DNA from: Eggerthellales bacterium UBA948
GTDB lineage: Bacteria > Actinomycetota > Coriobacteriia > Coriobacteriales > UBA8131
Direction: 5' to 3'
Assembly (NCBI GenBank): GCA_002293265.1
Contig: DBCW01000057.1
Coordinates: 42,640 to 54,202, forward strand
Length of the DNA stretch: 11,563 nt
Shown: one piece after another, positions 1-7,098 of the stretch
Layout: each line of letters begins with the position of its first letter
Position numbering within the stretch: the stretch's first letter is position 1
The notes under the pieces: model-generated
What the model saw: only the letters and a program-made list of their open reading frames with translations
What the model was told of the DNA's origin: nothing
Databases searched by the model: none
Translations under genes and position numbers: made by a program

Positions 1-1691
1 TCTTTTTCTGCGGAGTAGCCCTGAACTGAACTCTGGTTGTTTCTCCAACCGGCTAATACATAACCGTCGCGCTGTACATGTGCGTTGTTTGCGTTAAAAA
101 GCTCATCTAAAGTAACGCTACCATAGGATACAAATTGACGCTGATAAACACTGGTTCCCGACCATGCGCCGCCGTCACTCCAGGTAACTTCAGCATCAGT
201 AGGACTTAAAACCAAAATATAATTTCTAAAAGTTGCAATGTCATAATTGTTGTAAATGTGTTGAGACTCACCTAGCTTGGTTGGAGCAGCAGACCAAGTA
301 TTTACGTTGGTGATATTTTTGTTGTAATACTCCTTAATCAAGTTTTGATAATAATCTGAAGCCATAGATGCAGCAAATATCTTTGGGGTTAATGCATTTT
401 CAAAATCTATATACGCATAACCAATGGCAGCTTTATTGCCGGAGAACTTTGTGCCATCAATTACTACGAAAGGCGGACGTTCGGTGGATGCAGCATCGGT
501 TGGGTTGAAGTTGATAAAATTGGTGCTGATGGCACCACCGTTAGCCCCTGATGAGTTGTTGGTAAAGCTGCCACCGGAGATCTGAAGTGGTTTTGACGGA
601 CCGATATAGTGATATATTGCTCCACCACTACCTTCGGCTTCATTGCCCTCATAATTACAGTCAACAGAGATAAGACCCATGGCTTTCATTACGCCACCTT
701 GTTTTTTGGCATAGTTATTGATGAAATCGCATCTCGTTACGGTATATTGTCCATCAGAATAGTTCCACAATACACCACCGTCTACGGTTGCCTGGTTTTC
801 CTTAAACAAACTATCTGTTCCATAAAAACTATTACTGCCGGACGCCTTTCCGCCGGAAAACACTCCACCATATGCTGCTTTATTGTTGATGAACCGGCTG
901 CCTGTTACAACAGCGCGGGAAGCTTCATTCGCACCAAGAGCTGCCACTAAAGCTCCACCATAGGTTGTTGCATAGTTTCCGCTAAAAATACTGTTGTTTA
1001 CATAAAGCGGGCCGCTATATGCTATAGCTCCTCCATCGGTACTTGAGTTATTTGTAAATGTGCTGTTGTTTACTGTGGTTATGATGTTCTTTATCTCAAG
1101 TGCGCCACCATATCCTTTTGTGTAGCCATTTAAGCTATATTTGATCTGATGATTGCCGATAAAGGTGCAGTTATTAAAATTAAGGTTTCCGCTTGGAGTA
1201 TAGTAGTTGTCACCTTTTACCATCATATAATCGCCATAGGCTACAAGGCCACCACCCACTGCTCGTTGTGAGTAGTTCTCAGCAGTTACTTCATCGGTAT
1301 TGTGCCCTAGGAAGTTTAAATTGTTAAAGGTTACAGTAGACCAATCCAGCTCAACCGTTTTCATATGAAAACCGTTGTATCCCTCACCAAGAGTTAGGTC
1401 ATAACCACTTCCATTGATAGTAAATGTCTTGTTGGGGATAGTTATCGGCTCACCACTTATTTCAATGTTTTGGGTGAGAGTGACAACACCATCTGCCGTC
1501 ACATCATTAATCGCTGCTTGCAACTCTGCTTGTGAGCTTATACCGGTCAAACCGTTTGTTGTTCCTTCGGCATGTGCCAAAGATACCGGAATGGAAAGCA
1601 TCGAGAGTGCCAGAGCGATTGTTAAAACGATGCGGAAAGTTTTGCTCAAAGCACTCAGCTCTTGTTTGGTGTGAGCCCAGTTGACCTTCAT
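1..1691 (-). CDS. Secreted beta-helix adhesin-like protein, N-terminal part (runs off left edge)
   Basis: This is a large putative surface protein; reading the minus strand from the ATG at 1691 gives about 563 codons with no stop, so the C-terminus lies outside the window. Residues 1-41 form a long signal peptide (basic N-region, hydrophobic core 21-38, probable AHA|E cleavage). Residues ~175-425 hold about nine short repeats of the form F-x-x-N...G-G-(A/V), for example STFTNN...DGGAI and SIFSGN...YGGAL. This recalls chlamydial Pmp-type FxxN/GGAI repeats and right-handed beta-helix folds. Near the left edge (about residues 517-550) a VTLDELF...GYVLAGW segment resembles the InlB-like (Flg_new) Gram-positive surface repeat. 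The start is supported by GGAGG at 1699-1703, 7 nt away. Role (adhesion or surface coat) is inferred; no catalytic motif is visible. The anchor (sortase motif, TM or cell-wall repeats) would be in the missing C-terminus. Confidence 0.85.
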   Translation of the reverse strand, partial: MKVNWAHTKQELSALSKTFRIVLTIALALSMLSIPVSLAHAEGTTNGLTGISSQAELQAAINDVTADGVVTLTQNIEISGEPITIPNKTFTINGSGYDLTLGEGYNGFHMKTVELDWSTVTFNNLNFLGHNTDEVTAENYSQRAVGGGLVAYGDYMMVKGDNYYTPSGNLNFNNCTFIGNHQIKYSLNGYTKGYGGALEIKNIITTVNNSTFTNNSSTDGGAIAYSGPLYVNNSIFSGNYATTYGGALVAALGANEASRAVVTGSRFINNKAAYGGVFSGGKASGSNSFYGTDSLFKENQATVDGGVLWNYSDGQYTVTRCDFINNYAKKQGGVMKAMGLISVDCNYEGNEAEGSGGAIYHYIGPSKPLQISGGSFTNNSSGANGGAISTNFINFNPTDAASTERPPFVVIDGTKFSGNKAAIGYAYIDFENALTPKIFAASMASDYYQNLIKEYYNKNITNVNTWSAAPTKLGESQHIYNNYDIATFRNYILVLSPTDAEVTWSDGGAWSGTSVYQRQFVSYGSVTLDELFNANNAHVQRDGYVLAGWRNNQSSVQGYSAEK

Positions 1692-1698
1692 CTTATTG

Positions 1699-1703
1699 CC
1701 TCC
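1699..1703 (-). promoter_or_regulatory. Ribosome binding site of the adhesin gene
   Basis: GGAGG on the minus strand lies 7 nt before the ATG at 1691 and fixes the start. A small inverted repeat, GTTTC/GAAAC with a 6-nt spacer, lies immediately upstream and could modestly affect access to the site. Confidence 0.75.
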
Positions 1704-1767
1704 AGTTTCTTTGTAGAAACCAATTTATTTATTTAAACGTGATATCCCAAGCTGGCTTATTACCATG

Positions 1768-1796
1768 ATTATAAACAGCACATATTTATATTTGTA
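1768..1796 (-). promoter_or_regulatory. Probable promoter of the adhesin gene
   Basis: A perfect TATAAT (-10) is read on the minus strand at 1768-1773. A weak -35, TACAAA (3 of 6 consensus), sits at 1791-1796 with a 17-nt spacer. The 5' leader would be about 70 nt. A weak -35 with the TCCGGA-type sites beginning 15 nt upstream would suit a promoter needing an activator; that is inference. Confidence 0.5.
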
Positions 1797-1811
1797 TCAA
1801 GAAAATGGCGG

Positions 1812-1951
1812 TTTATCTGTATGAACGGAGTCTTTATGCAGATTTATGTAATTTTTCTAAAAAGATTGCGGTTCGTCCGGATGAAAGTCTAAAAAGCATT
1901 AATGTTGCACTGCTTTTTACATGATTATCGTGCAACGTTCGTCCGGATGAA
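1812..1951. repeat. Three spaced near-palindromic TTCGTCCGGATGAA-type sites
   Basis: Copies are at 1812-1825 (TTTATCTGTATGAA, degenerate), 1872-1885 and 1938-1951 (both TTCGTCCGGATGAA). The core TCCGGA is a palindrome and the 14-mer is symmetric apart from one position pair. On the minus strand the first two copies share a longer unit, beginning AGACT and ending AACCGC-x-AT, so they look duplicated. Centres are 60 and 67 bp apart. All three lie upstream of the putative adhesin promoter, the nearest just behind its -35. They look like operator sites for a dimeric regulator, but could be remnants of an intergenic repeat family. Confidence 0.5.
1891..1918 (-). terminator. Possible bidirectional terminator after the ABC exporter operon
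   Basis: AAAAAGCA (1891-1898) and TGCTTTTT (1911-1918) form an 8-bp inverted repeat with a 12-nt loop. Read from either strand it ends in a T-run, the pattern of a bidirectional intrinsic terminator. It is AT-rich, hence weak. It lies 53 nt beyond the stop codon of the minus-strand permease gene and upstream of the adhesin promoter, so it would insulate the two units. Confidence 0.45.
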
Positions 1952-1961
1952 CGTTGTTTTT
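1933..1961 (+). terminator. 24-bp near-perfect hairpin with a T-tail on the plus strand
   Basis: CAACGTTC (1933-1940) and GAACGTTG (1949-1956) pair perfectly around GTCCGGAT, which itself folds further through TCCGGA. TTTTT follows at 1957-1961. As plus-strand RNA this is a classic intrinsic terminator (the one non-Watson-Crick pair is G.U), yet no plus-strand gene is seen upstream. The element contains the third copy of the TTCGTCCGGATGAA site, so it may instead be a protein-binding palindrome. On the minus strand, facing the permease gene, the T-tail is missing. Confidence 0.4.
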
Positions 1962-1970
1962 AATTGTTAA

Positions 1971-3641
1971 CTAGTTCGCGCTGGATTGCATAAGAAGTAC
2001 CAGGGTAATGATACAAAATATAAGACCTGCTAGTGTAATTAGCAGTGATCCTGCAAGTGACACTATGAACAATACCAAGATGGAAACTATTAGCGTTAGT
2101 TCATAGCTGTAAGCGCGTTGCAAACCGACCATTTTTAGCCCATCTAATGCCGCACAAAGAACCAAGATGATATTTAACAACACGCTATATATTAGTAGCC
2201 ACGGCAATATCTCTAAGCCAGACCACATTAAGGTTGTCACAGCAAGTGAAATCAAACTTACTAATAAAAACGACGGCATGATTTCTAGCATAAATATTTT
2301 TGTTGTTGAGAAAGGAAGCCTGTTGCGGACTGCTATATTTTTCATATCAGCATTAAACGGTCTGGCCATCTCTTTTAAACCACCGGAATTTACCAAGACA
2401 AGCATTATCCAAACAACCCACATAAACAATTTCACAGAAGTCATGTCTATTGTTGTTTCTGCCGGAAGCATTGCTAGGTCGATTACAGGAAGCGAGGCGC
2501 CTGAAAACAAGAAAGCGGCAAGAGGTGCAGCATAAGCACCCCACAATAACATGCCCGGTATTCCTTCAAACTGACGTAAATGTGATATTGCTGATCTCGA
2601 AATCAAAGCAGCACTGCCAATTTTTATCGGAAGCTTAAATATTGGTCCTCTGGCGGCTATGCGTCTTTGTCTGCGAACTGTCTTTAGTCCTTCCAGACCA
2701 TACAACAAGCCCAATCTTAGTGTATAAGTTTGCACATAAAATGCATTTCTGTCTATCACATCGGTCACGTAAACATACTTAGCCATAAAGACAAGCAACA
2801 CTAATAATATTGCTAAACAAACTAGCAATATTAAGCAAAGAGGAAAAAGCTGCTCTGAAAATAATCCGGCAATCAAAATTTCATTAGCTAAACTTCCTCC
2901 GATTATTAACATTGATAATCCAATAACCATAACCACGAAAAGCAAGAATGCCATGAAGTAGATTAATATCGGATGTATTTTTACGCATCGCCCACTTTTC
3001 GCGCTCTGCCTACTCTTTACGCTCTGACCACTCGCGTTTTCTTTCGAAAATATCATCACGCGTAAAAGCCCGACATTCATGCTTGCCAAAACAGAGCAGA
3101 ACACCAAAATAACGCAAAGCAATGAGCTTGCTATTGCAACAACTAAGGTATTAGAAATATAAGCGGATAAACCAAGCCCACTTATCAAACACTCGCCAAA
3201 CATATACCCCGTTAGCAACAACGGCAAAAGATAAGCCAGGCATTGTCCTAAAACCGAACTGATCACCAAGCTGCTCGTTTTGATGGGGCTGAAAGCGATA
3301 TATGCAATATCCGGTGTAGTTAGTTTTATTGCACATGACCTAATATTGCTTACAGCTCCAATTATAAAAATCATCGGAAAGATAAAAAGGCTTGCCTGAA
3401 ACAATGTGGCCGTGGTCAAGACACCAAAGCTACTAAATGCCGTTGAAGTAAAATCCAGAGCTGCAAGCCAAAGTAAAGCTGCTGCACCAAAAACTAACGC
3501 TGCAACATATATTTGATACATACGTTCACCGGCGTTTTTTTCTGCCACAATATCTGAGCCAATCAAACCGGCTGCAACCATGACAAACACTGTTTTTGCG
3601 TGTCTTAGTTTAAGTTGTATGAGAAGCGCTATGTCGTTCAT
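1971..3641 (-). CDS. ABC exporter permease, polytopic membrane protein
   Basis: This 556-residue, very hydrophobic protein has about 11-12 predicted membrane helices, in two blocks (roughly residues 45-285 and 370-550) separated by a basic soluble stretch (about 315-360, rich in R and K). It is the membrane partner of the ATPase encoded just upstream: the genes overlap by 4 bp (ATGA at 3638-3641), so translation is coupled and a separate ribosome site is not needed. The size and lack of a solute-binding protein suggest an ABC-2-like exporter with both membrane halves fused or a long single subunit. The substrate is unknown; lipid, peptide or drug export would all fit. Residues 204-221, in a hydrophilic loop, are three tandem six-residue units (SGQSVK, SRQSAK, SGRCVK). 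I do not recognise a specific named family. Confidence 0.85.
   Translation of the reverse strand: MNDIALLIQLKLRHAKTVFVMVAAGLIGSDIVAEKNAGERMYQIYVAALVFGAAALLWLAALDFTSTAFSSFGVLTTATLFQASLFIFPMIFIIGAVSNIRSCAIKLTTPDIAYIAFSPIKTSSLVISSVLGQCLAYLLPLLLTGYMFGECLISGLGLSAYISNTLVVAIASSLLCVILVFCSVLASMNVGLLRVMIFSKENASGQSVKSRQSAKSGRCVKIHPILIYFMAFLLFVVMVIGLSMLIIGGSLANEILIAGLFSEQLFPLCLILLVCLAILLVLLVFMAKYVYVTDVIDRNAFYVQTYTLRLGLLYGLEGLKTVRRQRRIAARGPIFKLPIKIGSAALISRSAISHLRQFEGIPGMLLWGAYAAPLAAFLFSGASLPVIDLAMLPAETTIDMTSVKLFMWVVWIMLVLVNSGGLKEMARPFNADMKNIAVRNRLPFSTTKIFMLEIMPSFLLVSLISLAVTTLMWSGLEILPWLLIYSVLLNIILVLCAALDGLKMVGLQRAYSYELTLIVSILVLFIVSLAGSLLITLAGLIFCIITLVLLMQSSAN
2979..3032 (-). repeat. 3 x 18-bp tandem repeat inside the ABC permease gene
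   Basis: Read on the minus strand, three consecutive 18-bp units at 3032-3015, 3014-2997 and 2996-2979 each begin AGT and end in an A-rich stretch. They encode SGQSVK, SRQSAK and SGRCVK. The unit is in frame, so gain or loss of copies would keep the gene open. It falls in a hydrophilic loop between membrane helices and each unit ends in lysine. Confidence 0.75.
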
Positions 3642-4357
3642 GCGCGCTCGTCAAGACTGTTTTGACGCGCAACCGTTGCGCTTGTTTCAGTTGCTGCTTT
3701 AAAAGAATCAGACACCTCAAGCTTTTCTTCATAAAGGTTGAGTATTTTATTGGGAACGATGTTTAAGGTTTGCTGATGGTGACTTATTAGAATTGCCGTT
3801 TTCTCCGCCGAGAGAGCCATGAGTTCTCTTTCCAAAACTTGTGAGGTCTGCACATCTAAAGGACCAAACGGTTCATCTAAAAGCAATACTTTTGATTTTA
3901 AACACAGCGCTAATACTATTCCCAGCTTTACGCGCATGCCTCGCGAATAAGAGGAGGGAAACTGTGCTCTATATTTATATAGACCAAAAGCTTCAAGCAG
4001 TCTTATCGCGTCAGGCTTTAAGTTCCATTTTCTGTTGGCTTTCAAGACAAAATCGATATGTTCTTCGGCAGTAAGGTCGTCATAAAAAGCCGGTACATCA
4101 GGTACAAAAGTGACTTTTGCTTTTTGCTCTCTGTCTGTGCTTGGAAAAACGTTGCCCTCTAGAAGAATTAATCCGGATTTAACAGGTGTCCAGCCGGCAA
4201 GACAGCGAAGCAATGTTGATTTTCCGGAGCCGTTTGCTCCAACTAAAAATGCAATCTCTCCTTCGTTTAAATCAAAGCTGACATGATTCCAAACACAAAC
4301 ATTTCCATATTGAAATTCAATATCATTAACAGCAAGTAGAATGCTTTTTGCGCTCAT
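3638..4357 (-). CDS. ABC transporter ATP-binding protein
   Basis: This 239-residue nucleotide-binding subunit powers the permease encoded next to it. Walker A is GANGSGKST (40-48), Walker B is VLLLDEP (157-163), the D-loop is PLD (166-168) and the switch histidine is H193 in ISHH. Two motifs depart from the textbook form. The Q-loop position reads VPD (85-87) instead of ending in Q, and the signature is YSRGM (137-141) instead of LSGGQ. Such forms are known in ABC-2/CcmA-type exporter ATPases, which supports export rather than import. The start at 4357 is backed by GGAG (4362-4365) 4 nt upstream. It is the first gene of the operon and its stop overlaps the permease start. The last ~30 residues are a polar, Ala/Thr-rich tail beyond the core fold. 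Confidence 0.93.
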   Translation of the reverse strand: MSAKSILLAVNDIEFQYGNVCVWNHVSFDLNEGEIAFLVGANGSGKSTLLRCLAGWTPVKSGLILLEGNVFPSTDREQKAKVTFVPDVPAFYDDLTAEEHIDFVLKANRKWNLKPDAIRLLEAFGLYKYRAQFPSSYSRGMRVKLGIVLALCLKSKVLLLDEPFGPLDVQTSQVLERELMALSAEKTAILISHHQQTLNIVPNKILNLYEEKLEVSDSFKAATETSATVARQNSLDERA

Positions 4358-4384
4358 TTTTCTCCAAACTTTGAATGTTTAGAT

Positions 4385-4397
4385 ATCATGACATGAT
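4385..4397. promoter_or_regulatory. Perfect palindrome, possible operator of the ABC exporter operon
   Basis: ATCATG-A-CATGAT is a perfect 6+1+6 inverted repeat, 27 bp upstream of the ATPase start codon. Position and symmetry fit a repressor site for a dimeric regulator such as a GntR or MarR family member. No regulator gene is present beside it, so the assignment is inference. Confidence 0.4.
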
Positions 4398-4619
4398 TTC
4401 ATTTTCTAAGGAAGTGCCGATTTGATACTTTAATGTCAGATTGTGGATCAGTTTGTTTTAGCTTTCCCTAAGGAAGCATATATTTCTTTGTAACACGACA
4501 ACAGATATTTTTGTCAAATCTACAATCTATTAAGATGTCAGAGCGCTTGGCACTTTAATCAAGCTCAACCATTAAACATCAAAGAATACGGTATCATTGA
4601 ACACTAACAACAAGGAGAT

Positions 4620-4686
4620 TTAGGTGGCTTAGGCTTTATACGATGGTTTCGTGCTTTGCGCTTTGCTAGTAACTGCTGCCACTTAA
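4620..4686 (+). promoter_or_regulatory. Leader hairpin just upstream of the surface-protein ribosome site
   Basis: TTAGGTGGC (4620-4628) pairs with GCCACTTAA (4678-4686): nine pairs, one of them G.U. The loop is 49 nt and contains a small ACGA/TCGT hairpin and a duplicated GCTTTGC. The stem closes 2 nt before the GGGAAGGA ribosome site at 4689-4696. A second AAGGAG lies just before the 5' arm (4612-4617) but leads only to GTG-GCT-TAG, so no leader peptide is likely. It matches no riboswitch class I know. Confidence 0.35.
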
Positions 4687-4705
4687 CTGGGAAGGATTAC
4701 TAAAT

Positions 4706-5800
4706 ATGATTACGAGATTTAGCGTAGTATTTGCTTTTGTCTTTACTGTTGCTGTTTTTGTTGGGGTCACACCAAGTTATGCTGTAGAAGCAACAGTGGA
4801 TATAAAGGATATGGCCGATACCGTTGCAATCAAATCAACTGTCGAAACCGAGTTGCAAACAAATGATACAGTAACGGTTATTACCAGTGGGCAGGAAGCT
4901 TACAACTCAAATGGTAAAGATCTAAAACTTTTAATCCCGGCAGGCAAAAAGGTCATTTGGAAGGCTAATTATACTGGCGAAGTTATTGAGAGCGAAGCCT
5001 TACTGTTTTTTGCGGGTGGCGGTTCTGTAGAAGTGACAGATTGCACTGTAACTAATACCGGTGCAGGTTCCGTAGTCTTTCAAGGTAATGGAGACCTGAC
5101 TGTCTCCGGCAATACTAAAATCAGCGGAAACAGTGTTGCTGTAGCCTCTAATGGTGATCTGACCATCGAAAGTGGAGACATCCGTTCAGAAAAAGGTGTC
5201 GGAGCAGTTTTATGTTATGGAAAATTTATCATGACCGGTGGAACTATATATGCAGGTGAGGGTTATGCAATATCCGGTGAAGGCATAAATTCAACCATTA
5301 CAATTAGCGGAGGTTTTGTTTTTGCTCATTTTGCTACAGAAGTTACAGCCACATCTGCTCATGGTGTTGCTTCCAGCGAGATCGATAGCGCAATCACTCA
5401 ACTTTCCGGAACCCCAAAGATTGAAGGTACTGCTGCCGTTGCTGTTTGGAACACCATATCAGGCGCAACAGAGTATGTTTCCGGATCCGCTGACAACCTT
5501 ACTGTTTCGCCTGAAAATAGTGTCGTTTGGTGGCTGGAAAATGGAGTAAGCGGTCTTAGGTACAACAGCTCCATTTTTTACCCTTTTGACAAAGTGACCA
5601 TCACCGATCCTTTTGAGGTACAACAAGCAACCAGTGGACCGGCACCTGATACCAATACCAATTACGTAATCACAATCTCAATAATTGGTGGGGTAATTGT
5701 ACTTTTTGTAATATTTCTTGTTTTTTGGCGATTATCTCGCAAACGCAACAAAACCAAGAATGCTGATGGTGTTGACGACCACAACATAGGCGAGGTTTAA
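4706..5800 (+). CDS. Secreted beta-rich surface protein with C-terminal membrane anchor
   Basis: This 364-residue protein has a signal peptide at 1-26 (SYA|V cleavage). An extracellular region rich in G, S, T and V follows to about residue 318, then one membrane helix (320-341), a basic stop-transfer RLSRKRNK and a short acidic tail. The middle (about 105-215) contains repeated ISGG/MTGGTI/IESGDI turns typical of right-handed beta-helix surface proteins. No enzyme active site or LPxTG is visible. GGAAGGA lies 9 nt before the ATG. It precedes the CPBP protease gene by 53 bp on the same strand, so the two may be co-transcribed. Together with the adhesin fragment at 1-1691 it is the second beta-helix surface protein flanking the ABC exporter. 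Its function is unknown; a surface-displayed structural or binding role is the best guess. Confidence 0.85.
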   Translation: MITRFSVVFAFVFTVAVFVGVTPSYAVEATVDIKDMADTVAIKSTVETELQTNDTVTVITSGQEAYNSNGKDLKLLIPAGKKVIWKANYTGEVIESEALLFFAGGGSVEVTDCTVTNTGAGSVVFQGNGDLTVSGNTKISGNSVAVASNGDLTIESGDIRSEKGVGAVLCYGKFIMTGGTIYAGEGYAISGEGINSTITISGGFVFAHFATEVTATSAHGVASSEIDSAITQLSGTPKIEGTAAVAVWNTISGATEYVSGSADNLTVSPENSVVWWLENGVSGLRYNSSIFYPFDKVTITDPFEVQQATSGPAPDTNTNYVITISIIGGVIVLFVIFLVFWRLSRKRNKTKNADGVDDHNIGEV

Positions 5801-5853
5801 GATAACCACAGGTAGATGGTATAAACATTTATTAGACAATATGTGGAGAATGA

Positions 5854-7098
5854 ATGAGCGACTCTAATAGACCAAGCCAAGGGCGTCGACCAGTCGAATA
5901 CTATATACACCAAGAGCAGGTGGGAACTTATAATAATCCATACGCTGCTCAACGCCCCACTCACCAAGTTGAGGTTGAGGAATCATATTTTCAGGCTACC
6001 AACGATAATCAGCCTTGGTTACAAGCACAGTCATTTCAACAACGTATTATTCCTGTAAATAAATCTATTCCGGCTATTAGCTATAAAAAAGCGGTTCGCA
6101 AAACAGCAATGATGATCGCATTAGCGTTGATACTTTTTTATGTGATCCAAAACATAACAGTATTTGTAATGATGCTGGGAGACATGCTATTAGGAGGAAC
6201 TTTTACTGTTTCGATGCTTTCTTCTCTTGATCTTTTTTCCAATACCCCCGGTTTTAGTGTCGACACAGATGCTGATAGTAATTCCGGCTGGTTTCTTGGA
6301 CTTATGAGCATTGTCGCCATAATTTTGGGCTCGCTTGCTTTTTTTATTGTTAGAGGAAAACGACTTGTAACTACCGATCTTACTCAAACAAGCGAAAAGA
6401 TGCGCCCTCGCGAACTACTCATTATGGTTTGCGTAATTTTGGGCATACAGGCTCTTTTTACACTCGGGCAGATATTTGTTTACGGTCTCTTAGAGTATTT
6501 TGGCTACAGTATTGATGGAGGTAGCGACCCCTTTTTGCAGCTAATGAATCCTCCCGGAATCCTTTATGTTGTTTTGCTCGGTCCAATAGTTGAAGAGATC
6601 ATGTTCCGTGGTGGCGTGATGAGAGCGTTGCAACCATATGGGCAAAATTTTGCCATTGTTGTATCTTCGTTACTTTTTGGAGTTTATCATCTTATCTTTT
6701 TACAGAGTATTTTTGCCTTTTTTATAGGCCTCATTCTTGCTTATTGCGCTATGCGGTTCTCGATAAAGTGGGCAATCTTGCTACACATGATGAACAATGC
6801 GATATCTGTGGCTCTCATGTATTTTAATGTGAGCGACAACTTGACTATAGCCATAATGCTTATGCAATTAGCCCTCGGGCTTATTGCCGTGTTTCCCGGA
6901 TTCACAAGACTTAGCGAGCAGTTACGAAAAGGGAAGCCAACACCTGTCTCGATAGTAAGCAAAGCAGAAGATGGGCCTTGGGCAAACGTTGCAACGATGG
7001 TTAGGCCTCGCCCTTATGCAATGGCTTTTACCAATCCCCTGCTAATTGTCGGGTTGTGCCTTGCAGCTACATTAATGTTTTCAACATCTTTTTTGTAA
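5854..7098 (+). CDS. CPBP family intramembrane metalloprotease (CAAX protease/Abi type)
   Basis: This 414-residue membrane protein carries all three CPBP motifs: VEEIMFRG with E247, E248 and R252; FGVYH ending in H279; and HMMNN with H311 and N315. These glutamates and histidines form the metal-dependent active site in the family, related to Rce1. About eight membrane helices are predicted between residues 88 and 345, plus a last one at the extreme C-terminus (395-414). An unusual ~80-residue polar N-terminal tail rich in Q, Y, P and N precedes the first helix and is probably cytoplasmic. Bacterial members process membrane proteins or bacteriocin-type peptides or give immunity to them; the substrate here is unknown, and the upstream membrane-anchored surface protein is a candidate by proximity only. 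GGAG lies 5 nt before the ATG. Confidence 0.93.
   Translation: MSDSNRPSQGRRPVEYYIHQEQVGTYNNPYAAQRPTHQVEVEESYFQATNDNQPWLQAQSFQQRIIPVNKSIPAISYKKAVRKTAMMIALALILFYVIQNITVFVMMLGDMLLGGTFTVSMLSSLDLFSNTPGFSVDTDADSNSGWFLGLMSIVAIILGSLAFFIVRGKRLVTTDLTQTSEKMRPRELLIMVCVILGIQALFTLGQIFVYGLLEYFGYSIDGGSDPFLQLMNPPGILYVVLLGPIVEEIMFRGGVMRALQPYGQNFAIVVSSLLFGVYHLIFLQSIFAFFIGLILAYCAMRFSIKWAILLHMMNNAISVALMYFNVSDNLTIAIMLMQLALGLIAVFPGFTRLSEQLRKGKPTPVSIVSKAEDGPWANVATMVRPRPYAMAFTNPLLIVGLCLAATLMFSTSFL

Larger units (their letters stand above)
4358..4705. other. Divergent intergenic region between ABC exporter and surface-protein genes
   Basis: These 348 bp carry no gene. Contents are a perfect 13-bp palindrome near the exporter start, a 9-bp direct repeat CTAAGGAAG at 4406-4414 and 4468-4476, and a leader hairpin before the plus-strand gene. 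Promoters for both directions must lie here. The only fair -10 for the plus direction is TATCAT at 4592-4597, with no convincing -35. Confidence 0.6.

Noticed and set aside
464..1674. Several short open frames opposite or out of frame with the adhesin gene (464-664 minus; 609-950 and 1414-1674 plus)
   Set aside because: The frame from 1691 is uninterrupted, has a signal peptide, repeats and a strong ribosome site. The others have no ribosome site and no domain-like sequence.
1812..1951. CRISPR-like interpretation of the three spaced repeats
   Set aside because: There are only three copies, one of them degenerate. The repeats are 14-21 bp with unequal spacers, and there are no cas genes.
4612..4632. 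Leader peptide after AAGGAG in the surface-protein leader
   Set aside because: The only start in range, GTG at 4624, is followed by GCT and then TAG, giving a two-codon frame.
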